A stretch of 64,000 bases of DNA from Paralithodes platypus. Lineage: Eukaryota > Arthropoda > Malacostraca > Decapoda > Lithodidae. This document shows, piece by piece, positions 32,501-40,595 of this stretch. Within the stretch, counting starts at the first letter, position 1, and each line of letters starts with the position of its first letter. Position numbers and translations under genes: made by a program. The stretch spans positions 26,195,760 to 26,259,759 of the forward strand of contig CM064495.1 of NCBI GenBank assembly GCA_032716605.1, read 5' to 3'. The notes under the pieces are model-generated. The model had not been told where the DNA came from. It ran no database searches and saw only the letters and a list, made by a program, of their open reading frames with translations.

Positions 32501-33829
32501 AACACATACGTCGTAAAGGCCCCCATTTTGCCATCTTCACTGACGGGTCTAAGACTGACTCTGGGGTGGGCCTCGCTGCTGTGTCCTCTACTAAGCTCCT
32601 TCAGTTTTCTCTCCCGCCCCAAGCCTCTATCTTTACTGCTGAACTTTTAGCTATCCAATCTGCTATTGACATTATACGTGACACCCCTCAACAGCCCTTT
32701 ATAATTTACAGTGACTCTCGTAGTGCCCTCGAAGCGCTCCGTGCTTATTCGTCCTCCCACATAATAGTTTTAGCCATAAAACACGCTCTCCACGAGATGA
32801 GCCTACGTGGATTCCAGGTCCAGTTATGTTGGATTCCTGCTCACATCGGTGTCCGTGGCAATGAAGACGCCGATGCTGCGGCTAAGAATGCTATTTTAAT
32901 GATCCCTCGCCAGCCCCACCTTCCGTTAGGTGATTGGCTGTCCTTACTCAAGCCTTCTATTCTTTGCACGTGGCAATCTCATTGGGATGCTCTACCCTGC
33001 AATAATAAACTCCGTGCAATCAAACCTTCTGTCCGTCCTTGGCCCTCGTCTTCCAGGTCTCACAGGTGTGAGGAAGTTTTACTAACTAGACTTAGGATAG
33101 GCCATTCCAGGCTGACTCACGGTTATTTGATGTCCACTCCCCGCACTCCGCCCCCTACCTGCTCCTCCTGTCATTCCCCTCTAACTGTTCGCCACGTCTT
33201 TGACTGCCCAGATACTGCCCGTCTGCGTACGGTTTGTTTTGGTACTAAATCATTCACTGACCTTTTATCCGATTCTCCGTCATTTTCCTTCCCCCCTATC
33301 GTCCGTTTTTTGCGTCGCCTTAACCCTTCAAACTCGGATGGTACACGTGTGTACCATTATGTTTTGCCCCCAGGAACCCGGGTGGTACAACATTGTACCA
33401 GTGGTTGAAAGCCTGTGAGCTTGGTGTGCGAGGCGTCGGTCCGACGCATGTAAACAACAGCCGGCTGGACCGACGCCCCGCATCTCCGGCCACAAGAAGG
33501 AGAGCGTCGCTTGTTCGTGTGTTCCTGTATGTTGTTGTTAAGTATCGAAAAGTATTGTAAAGTGGCTGTTGTTGCTGTAAGTTATCTCCACTGAAATCAT
33601 CATCACAACTCAACCAGTTGACTTAGAGAGCTCTACTTAACGCCATTCTACAGGTAAATAACACTGCTACGCTTGGGGATGCGCGGGAATGCGGGAAGCA
33701 GTCAGCATAACAATGATACGGTAGCCTAGCCTAGACGTTTTTCGGCCAAAACACCCGGGTTTCGGCCAATATTTATGTAATGCGTAGCCGGGGCTGGAGG
33801 GTTAAGCTCCTTTCAGTAATCTGATCCAA
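29563..33829 (+). pseudogene. I-like LINE ORF2: endonuclease, RT, RNase H
   Basis: ORF2 is in the +1 frame relative to ORF1; its open frame already overlaps the end of ORF1. The endonuclease begins at ILQWNCNGLSS (about 29580), with LLLGDFNAHSPIWDP and SSDHFPVILSYL. A frameshift near 30950 precedes RT: APGQDNISFALL, SSYRPISLTSCLCKLME, FFDIQKAYDTT, then TAG at 31413-31415 in place of Trp. GVPQGSVLSSKLF and the catalytic YVDDF (31650 on) follow. Another frameshift lies near 31700. RNase H follows (FTDGSKTDSGVGLA, TAELLAIQSA, YSDSRSALEAL, HIGVRGNEDADAAAKNA). A final CSSCHSPLTVRHVFDC cluster precedes FLRRL, interrupted by the TTAA element and ending after 33805 as KLLSVI. Confidence 0.85.
33324..33801. 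mobile_element. TTAA-flanked non-autonomous element, family P, copy 3 (variant left end)
   Basis: TTAA lies at 33320-33323 and 33802-33805. From about 33400 rightward it matches copies 1 and 2 closely. Left of that it differs: the two 18-bp modules are TGGTACACGTGTGTACCA (33339-33356) and TGGTACAACATTGTACCA (33383-33400). Each is an 8-bp perfect inverted repeat with a 2-bp centre, at the same positions as the modules in copies 1 and 2. It is inserted in the final codons of the LINE ORF2. Confidence 0.9.
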
Positions 33830-33896
33830 TCCTTCGGGCCAGACCTATGAGAGTTCCGTATGGAGCTCAGTGGTCTGGTTAATCTGCTCTACATAA

Positions 33897-33910
33897 CTAG
33901 TGAAAATATA
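33897..33910 (+). repeat. Target-site duplication of the I-like LINE, right
   Basis: CTAGTGAAAATATA is identical to 26435-26448 and marks the 3' end of the LINE. Confidence 0.9.
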
Positions 33911-33922
33911 TAGGTATGTATA

Positions 33923-34395
33923 CTATATCACTGCATATACATTTTTATGAATTTGAGCATTTTTATAGGTAAAACGTATGTGTTGGTGTTTCTTTCGGCA
34001 GATAAAAAAAAAATTGGAAAAGATATATGCCTCTCCTAATTTATATATATATTATATATCCAGAATTATCCTAAATACATAAATCGGTTACCATATCATA
34101 TTTGTATGGGTTTTTGGACTCAGAGAATGATTATTTGATCTTTAACCACCATTTTAATGATGGACAACAATTATGAATTATCTTCATAGGGCAAATAATA
34201 ACAAACGATTTGTTTGTTCCATGTCCGAAGTTAAAAAAAAAAAATTGGAAAACACAATAGGTTAAATGATAGTGTTCTAGCTAGAGCGTTATACAAGTGT
34301 AACAAATTTCCTTTGGTGAATGTTGTCTCTGGTAATTTTACTACAAAATTATATCAGTCACAACATCATTCATACAAACAAATTTCTTCGGGGTG
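33923..34395 (+). repeat. Right internal part of the TA-flanked transposon, copy 1 of a direct duplication
   Basis: This stretch recurs at 35121-35581 with scattered substitutions. Shared phrases include ATGAATTTGAGCATTTTTAT, TGTGTTGGTGTTTCTTT, GCCTCTCCTAATTTATATAT and GTTCTAGCTAGAGCGTTATA. It is noncoding. Confidence 0.85.
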
Positions 34396-34650
34396 ATAGA
34401 AGTTTGGCAGGGTAGCGAAAAATGTAAAACATTTCGTCATATACTGTATACAATATTTTTTTCGTGTACATATACTCATGTCAGTTCCCTAGGGCTTTTA
34501 CATGCTCTTCCTTTGCCATTTCTCTAAATGGACCCCACAAAAAAAATAAAAATAAAAAGCGTTTCCATTATATAATGACAATGGCTAATTACTTATTATC
34601 GCCATGTCCGAAGTTATGACCGCAGTCCGAAGCGTTCCGGTTTTACGGTA

Positions 34651-35102
34651 CCTCCCAAGCTACCAAATAGGAAAACCTACTATTAGGTAGTAGTCTTGGA
34701 AAATCCAACGTACATAGTACCCTCCCACACGCCGTTCCCCTGCCCATCCTCGCTCTTCTGTCTACGTGAAATGTTTGATGACAAGAGAAGGTCGCTCTTA
34801 CGCAGGTTCGACAGGAGTCTGCGCCAACAGAACACGGGATGGGTCTCAACTGTAACTAGGTAAATTCCTTTTTCTTCCCTGCTAATGCTTTTAACACCTT
34901 CGGTGGTAGTTTTGGTTAATGTACGTCTCCTAGAGCAAGTTAAGGAGTTGACCCTATAAGTTTTCTCTTTTAACTGCGGTTGGGATGATGACATAGCAGT
35001 CAAAATAGACAAGTCGTCATTGCAATTAGGTTAATAGCCTTGACGTTGGATTTTCCAAGACTACTACCAAATACCTGTTTTCCTATTTGGTAGCTTGGGA
35101 GG
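34651..35102. mobile_element. MITE with ~60-bp terminal inverted repeats
   Basis: The left arm CCTCCCAAGCTACCAAATAG is mirrored by CTATTTGGTAGCTTGGGAGG on the right. Complementarity extends inward through the TAGTCTTGG(A)AAATCCAACGT / ACGTTGGATTTTCCAAGACTA segments. TA lies on both sides (34649-34650, 35103-35104). The 452-bp element has no gene. It is inserted immediately next to the end of the preceding transposon, at the same TA. Confidence 0.85.
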
Positions 35103-35120
35103 TACGTCAAACCTCCCACT

Positions 35121-35581
35121 CTTATCACTGAATATACAGATTTTTTTTATGAATTTGAGCATTTTTATAGGTATAACATATGTGTTGGTGTTTCTTTTGA
35201 CAAGATATATGCCTCTCCTAATTTATATATACAGTACTGTATTATATATCCAGAATTATTCGAAATACATTAATCGGTTGGCATAATATCATATTTTTAT
35301 GGGTTTTTGGACTCGGAGAATGATTATTTAATCTTTAACCACCATTTTAATGATGGACAAGTATTATGAATGATTTGCATAGGGAAAATAGTAACAAACT
35401 ATTGTTTTGTTCCATGTCCGAAGTTATTTTTTTTTTTTTTTTTTTAAACACAATAGGTTAAATGATAAGTGTTCTAGCTAGAGCGTTATACAAGTGTTAC
35501 AAATTTCCTTTGGTGGATGTTGTCTCTGCTAATTTTACTACAAAATTATATCAGTCACAAAATCATTCAAACAAACAAATT
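35121..35581 (+). repeat. Second copy of the TA-transposon internal segment, truncated
   Basis: Homologous to 33923-34395. It ends at ACAAACAAATTT, where the Tigger-1-like palindrome begins shortly after. Confidence 0.85.
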
Positions 35582-35593
35582 TATAAGTACAGT

Positions 35594-35658
35594 GGGTCTC
35601 CCCCCAATTAGTCCGAGATAGCGAGGGTCGCTATCTCGGACTAATTGGGGGGAGACCC
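35594..35658. repeat. Perfect 31-bp-arm palindrome of Tigger-type terminal sequence
   Basis: The arm 35594-35624 begins GGGTCTCCCCCCAATTAGTC and is repeated in exact inverse complement at 35628-35658, around a GGG centre. The arm contains the Tigger-1 subterminal phrase CCCCCAATTAGTCxGAGxTAGCGAGGG, so this is two element ends head to head. Confidence 0.9.
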
Positions 35659-35784
35659 AGTCCGAGATGACCGAAAATCCGAGATGTCCGAAGTCCGACT
35701 TATGTCCGACTTAAGAGAGGGAAAATTCCGAATTAGAAGAGGAAAGTCCGCGTCACCAGAGAAATTGAGATTTTTTTTTTTTTT

Positions 35785-36415
35785 TTTTTTTATCTATCTA
35801 TTTAATGCATCTATCTCCCTTATACATATATATAACTATGTCTTATTTGGTCTTTTTTTAATCTATGAATCAATTGTAATACGATGGAATTGAAAACAAT
35901 ATTACCTTTCTAACACAAAAATAATAAAATGAAAAAGAGAGTAAATAAAAATGTCTCCTTTGTCTTTCAGAAACATAAGTCCGTCTCGTATATGTTAGTA
36001 TTTTATCGCTCACTCGCCCCTAGCCACTCTCTCTCTATCTATTTATCTCTCTCATGCATCTAACTAACTCCCTTATACATTAACATAACTATGTCTTATT
36101 TGGACTTTTTGTAATCTATAAATAATTTCTAATGCGATGGAATTGAAAACAATATTATCCTTCTAGCACACAAATAATAACATGAAAAGATTCAATATAA
36201 AAGTCTCCTTTGTCTTTTCAGAACCAATTAAGTCCGTCTCATAATAGTTTGTGTTTATCGCTCACTCCCCCTCTGTAACTCTCTCTTTCTATCTATCTAT
36301 CTCTCTAATGCATCTACGTAACTCCCTTATACATTAACATAACTATGTCTTATTTGGACTTCTTGTAATCTTTGAATCATTTCTAATGCAATGGAATTGA
36401 AAAATATAATATCGG
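35785..36415. repeat. ~240-bp tandem repeat, about 2.6 copies
   Basis: Each unit starts with a TCTATCTATC-type stretch and contains CTCCCTTATACAT, AACTATGTCTTATTTGG, GATGGAATTGAAAACAATAT, AAGTCTCCTTTGTCTTT and TTTATCGCTCACTC. It is noncoding. Confidence 0.85.
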
Positions 36416-36577
36416 ACATTTTCCGAATACTTATATAGAGTCTGACAACTTCAGAGACTGTCGGAACGATGACGGAAATGTCCGAAATACAGAAGTGCAT
36501 GTCCGAGAGGCCGTAGCCAGTCCGACTAGTACGGGTTTCCGACTTCTAGAGGTCCGAGATGGCAAGGGTTTACTGTA

Positions 36578-37034
36578 CTGTACGCTAAAATGCTGAGAAT
36601 TTGACGAAACACCCAGTTCCAGCGATCGCAGGAAGGCTTACATTGCCGTTCGGCGAGGGTTAATGTACTGTACAGTGTTCTAGTCTTCACCCATCGCAAA
36701 AAAAACAATAAGTACTGCCTCTGGTATGTATATAACCTAGGTTAGGCCATATATTTGCAGAGATATGAGTATCCCGTAAATGACGAAACTCGAGCATTCA
36801 CACAAATCCAGGCTCGCGGCGGCCACAACTGACCTACTTATTTTCACAATAAAAACTGAACCACTCTGTCTAGAGTTCTAGTCTTCACCCATAAAAAAAG
36901 ATAACGAGTACTGCCTCTGGATATACATATACTGTATATATATCCTAGGTTAGGCCATTTTTTGGCGTATTTATAAGCGCGCTAAAATCCAGATAATTCT
37001 ATGTTTCGCCCGGATTCAGCGCTGGTGGCAAGGT
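36578..37034. repeat. Unique sequence with an ~85-bp duplicated segment
   Basis: The segment GTTCTAGTCTTCACCCAT...AGTACTGCCTCTGG...CTAGGTTAGGCCAT occurs at about 36680-36760 and again at about 36870-36955. Between them is a diverged GCGAGGGTTAATGTACTG-type phrase. No gene is seen. Confidence 0.6.
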
Positions 37035-37038
37035 TTAA

Positions 37039-38055
37039 CCCGAATTAATTACCTAAGATTCTGACAGAATTTGTTATATCTACCATATATAGCATTTTTT
37101 ATTTTCCATGTGCACTTATTTTACTTATCTATCTATCTATCTATTGCCGGATGCCTTACTCCCCTTAATGAGGGTAGCCATACACAGAATGCCCCTAAGC
37201 AGACCCATTCCCTGTAAGAGGGACAACCCGAGTCAGTTTACTGAAGGACTTACAGGATTGACCACTCAATTTAGGATCCGTCCGACTCCGAGGCCCTCTG
37301 TGTATCTTGTTAGCACTATTTTTCTAGTTGTGTTTGGCTAGTCCATCCACTAACCTGCCTTACCCTTAGGTAAGTAGTACGGATTTGTATCAGGTTTACT
37401 CCCCTAGACAGGTTGCCGACCAAGGCTGACGAGTCCCATCCACTTATATGATGAACATATGAATCTTGAAGAGCGATAAAAGTAGTGGGAATAGAAATTG
37501 GTGGGTGAAAAACTTATATTTTCGCCGCCCGATCGTATGCTCAGGCGGGAGGGGGAGAGACATATATATATACTCCCTTCGCAACATCTAGCAACACACT
37601 CACGGCCGCGGGAGAGATCTCAGTGTTGTATAAGATCTCTAAGTGACTCGGTGTGTACGAAGCCGCGTGAGAGAAATTCGAGCGAAAAATAGCCGATAAT
37701 TGAGGAGGGGGGAGGAAGGGAAGGGGGGGTTCAGACACATGACAATGAATGGTAAGAAGTACTAGAGGGGAATTATCTCACCTAATGACATATTCCTTTG
37801 TTTTGAGAGCCCCTGGGGTGTGATGGAAGGGTTTTTTCATGGTCTTGCTTCCGTGAGGCCTATCACATTCGCTACACACATTGTGGTAAACTATCAATGG
37901 AAGTTAAATATTACTAAGCTATAATGAATCAAATAAAATCAATCTAAATTAAAACTACTCCATATCTAAATTGAAGTCAATCTGAAACAAGCTAATTTAT
38001 ATCCAAAAGTCTCACATAATAAATTTATATACAGTATAGGGTAAGGTTATAAGGG
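37039..38055. mobile_element. Possible diverged family Q TTAA element
   Basis: TTAA lies at 37035-37038 (followed by CCCG) and 38056-38059 (preceded by AAGGG). Internal phrases resemble family Q: TACCATATATAGCATTTTT near 37081 (compare TACCATAAATAGCATTAATA) and AAATAGCCGATAATTGAGGA near 37690 (compare AAATAGGTGATAACTGAAGG). A retroposon fragment interrupts it. Divergence is high, so the ends are uncertain. Confidence 0.5.
37126..37450 (-). repeat. LINE/SINE 3' fragment with (GATA)n tail
   Basis: A TCTA microsatellite (37126-37144) is followed by CCCTTAATGAGGGTAGCC, which resembles CCCATTTTGGGGGTAGCC at the 3' end of the RTE-like LINE at 38086. On the minus strand this would be a 3' end with a GATA tail. 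It has no coding content. Confidence 0.6.
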
Positions 38056-38448
38056 TTAATATTCTATCTATCTATCTATCTATATGCTCAGGCCCAATCC
38101 CCATTTTGGGGGTAGCCGACTCAAGACAGAGCAAGAACAGGAAAAACAACATAAAACAAAAAATAAACACAGATAAAAAACACAAACTCTCACACATCCA
38201 GGTCACCCAGGAGAAGACCCAGAGACCAGGGTTACCAAGGTCGCTCCAGCACTCCCCCGGCCCCTGACCACCCGGAGAGGTTCCGATCTCGGCAGGCAGA
38301 CATGCAGCGGAGCCAAAGCCACAAGCCCTCCCACCACACTTCCAGGCACACCCTTCATATTAATCGTCTCCCCGGGCCAGGCGCCTGATGGACTATTATC
38401 TAGTCCAACTTGCGCCCGACCCCTTACTCCAAATGACCACGTGTTCAC

Positions 38449-39893
38449 TCAACTATTCACAAGCATTCTCCATTCACTCCTGTCCACCACCACTTCCCCT
38501 GCCTGATCTATAGTCATTCCTCTATCATCCAAAGCCTTTCTTACACAGTCTCTCCATCTCAATGGGGGTCTTCCTGCCCTGCTATCTCCCCTTGTACCTG
38601 ACTCACATATTCTCTTTGTAAGCCTTTCATCTCCCATTCGTTCAACATGACCATACCAGCTCAGAACCCTTCTGTCCACTCTGGCTGACAAATGTTCTTG
38701 CTGCCCCACTCTCCTACGTATCTCTTCATTCCTCAATCTGTCTCTACGAGTAACTCCACACATACTCCTCAAGCAGCTCATCTCCATCACATCCAGCCCT
38801 CTTTTCTCCTTTTTCTTCAGAGCCCATGTCTCAGCCCCATACATCACTGTTGGCACAACAATTCCTTGATACAGTGCACTTTTTACTTTCACTCCGAGAT
38901 TTCTCGTCTTCCACATACAGTAGGGTCTCACATAAAACGAGTTTATGGTCGATAAACGAGGGCGTTTTATGCGATTTCGTTTTATGTGAACACAGCATTT
39001 TGGTGGCGCAATATCGTCAATGTTCACTGTAAGCGAAAATTTTCGTACAAAGCGAACGATATTTCGTACAAAGCGAACTATATTTCGTACAAAGCGAACG
39101 ACATTTCGTACAAAGCGACGATATTTCGTACAAAGCGAACGACATTTCATACAAAGCGACGATATTTCGTACAAAGCGAATTTTAGGTCGGTCGTTTTAA
39201 TCGAGACTCGTTTTATGCGAACACGTTTTATGCGGGACCCTACTGTACTTCCCATTGCTCCGAAAACCTTCCTTCCTTCACACACTCTCTGTTTTACCTC
39301 CACTTCCATACCTCCACTCCTGCTTATCGTTCCTCCTAGATATTTAAAACACTCTACTTGTTCCAATATTTCCCCATCCAGCCTCACATCTAGATTCACC
39401 CTATGCTCTCCCCTATTACACACCATTACTTTACTTTTATTGACGTTCACCTTCAGTTTCCTCCTTCCACAAACCACACCAAACTCTTTGACTACCCGCT
39501 GCAGTTTCTCATCAGAATCCGCCACCAATGCTGTGTCATCAGCGAACAGCAACTGATTCAACTCCCAATCTCTACCATTCTTTCCTACTAAACCCAATCC
39601 TCTTCCCATAGTTCTCCTTTTCACCTCCCTCACCACACCATCCATAAACATATTAAACAGCCATGGTGACATTACACAACCCTGTCGCAAACCTACCTTT
39701 ACCTCAAACCATTCACTCAACTCACCATTTCCTACTCTCACACATGCTCTGCTCCCTTCATAAAAACTCTTAACTGCTTCTAACAAATTTCCTCCTATTT
39801 CATAAATCCTTAACACCTTCCACATTGCTTCACGGTTCACACGATCATACGCTTTTTCCAAGTCCATAAAAGCCCAAAATATCTCCTTATGTT
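38449..39893 (-). pseudogene. Reverse transcriptase (RTE-like) with in-frame MITE insertion
   Basis: The open frame runs from upstream flank at 39948 to 38449; LINE homology starts at about IFWAFMDLEKAYDRVNREA. Motifs are VGLRQGCVMSPWLFNMFMD, LLFADDTALVADS (catalytic Asp pair) and VECFKYLGGTISRSGG. After a 110-codon insert it continues YQGIVVPTVMYGAETWAL, MSCLRSMCGVTRRDRLRNEE and VLSWYGHVERM to the normal end. The insert is the MITE at 38918-39245. Together with its TA duplication it adds 330 bp, so the frame stays open. The finger domain and endonuclease are absent, hence non-functional. Confidence 0.8.
38918..39245. mobile_element. 328-bp TA-flanked MITE with internal tandem repeat
   Basis: The ends CAGTAGGGTCTCACATAAAA and TTTTATGCGGGACCCTACTG are inverted repeats, with TA at 38916-38917 and 39246-39247. 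Inside are seven units of about 16-20 bp with the core TTTCGTACAAAGCGA (39034-39180). CGTTTTATG motifs recur in both orientations. The ends suggest mobilisation by a Tigger/mariner-type transposase. Confidence 0.9.
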
Positions 39894-39949
39894 TACCCAA
39901 TATGGCGGACAACGGGGAACGAGACTTCGGTCCCGAGACTCGAGTCAAG

Positions 39950-40294
39950 TGAAAGAAAGAATAAATGATTACATTGGAATGGACATGAATATTATGCTTA
40001 TCTGTCAGTCAGTTATGGCGTCGATGAGAGCGTCGTGATGGTGTAGCTGTTTGTATTGCTGTCAGTGTATTGTGATTAGAGGCACAAAAGCGCGATCAAC
40101 TGAGGGCGGAAAATAGATGTTAACTGGTCGGTGTTCGTGAAGGCTCTGAGCTTTCTTCCTCAGAGGCATACCTTGCTGCCTTGGCAAACGCCAGGAGCCC
40201 AAATTATCGTACCGCATCTAGGTTGCTCTATACGATAAATTATATTAATATATACGATAAATTATATTAATATATACGATAAATTCATATATAC
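39950..40294 (-). repeat. Probable distal part of the BEL/Pao 3' LTR
   Basis: By position this is the continuation, beyond Tigger-3, of the LTR that starts at 44242 on the minus strand. It contains three copies of TATACGATAAATTATATTAA (40229-40289) next to the Tigger target TA. The distal LTR boundary is not resolved and may have been cut by the RTE-like LINE at ~39893. Confidence 0.4.
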
Positions 40295-40595
40295 TACAGT
40301 ATAATCCCTTATAACCGTATTTCGTACTACCGAAAATCTCAGTCAACCGTACATAATCATCCTATTTTCCTAAACTCTAATAACCGCAGAAATTCGGGAT
40401 CCAACCGTAATTTCAAACAGACCGCTCTCCCGTTCGTGCGGGGTGGCAATTTTACGGCCCAACCGCAAGGTGTCGCACCGCGCAGCCTCCCGCCTCCCTG
40501 TGTTGTTTCGGCGTCATTGTATCTCTCGCCATTGTCCGTAAAATTTGCTCGTGACGCTCCGTGTTTATCGCTGTGAATCACCTATCATCTACGCT

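Larger units (their letters stand above)
26449..33896 (+). mobile_element. I-like LINE, full length, with RNase H
   Basis: The boundaries are fixed by the 14-bp target duplication. The order is a structured 5' UTR of ~0.8 kb, ORF1 with CCHC knuckles, ORF2 with endonuclease, RT, RNase H and a terminal cysteine cluster, and a short 3' end (..TACATAA). RNase H after RT points to the I superfamily (I, R1, LOA and related clades). A family P TTAA element (33324-33801) sits in the last ORF2 codons. ORF2 carries two frameshifts and one nonsense codon. Confidence 0.9.
25839..34648. mobile_element. TA-flanked inverted-repeat DNA transposon carrying an I-like LINE
   Basis: The left end CCGTAAAATCGGGTAACTTC is matched on the right by the complement of CCGGTTTTACGG. 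TA lies at 25837-25838 and 34649-34650. Without the LINE the element is about 1.35 kb and has no transposase frame, so it is non-autonomous. The motif ACTTCGGACAT (or its complement) recurs at 25854, 26048, 26068 and 26150 and at about 34222, 34603 and 34627, consistent with subterminal transposase-binding sites. A partial second copy of its right part lies at 35121-35581. Confidence 0.75.
35594..36575. mobile_element. Tigger-1-related non-autonomous element
   Basis: The right end reads GGTCCGAGATGGCAAGGGTTTACTG with TA at 36576-36577. The left part (35659-35770) repeats the Tigger-1 subterminal phrases AAAATCCGAGATGTCCGAAG, GTCCGACTTAAGAGAGGG and TCCGAATTAGAAGAGG. The middle is filled by a 240-bp tandem repeat. 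The left end is anomalous (a palindrome instead of a simple CAGTAAACC end). There is no transposase. Confidence 0.75.
38063..39893 (-). mobile_element. RTE-like LINE, 5' truncated, with (GATA)n tail
   Basis: The element is on the minus strand. A TCTA run (38063-38083) is the 3' tail, then a 3' UTR of about 360 bp with a CCCCATTTTGGGG hairpin, then RT. Homology to RT begins at about 39893 in the middle of the domain, so the endonuclease is missing. Clade assignment is tentative. A TA-flanked MITE is inserted in the coding part. Confidence 0.75.
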
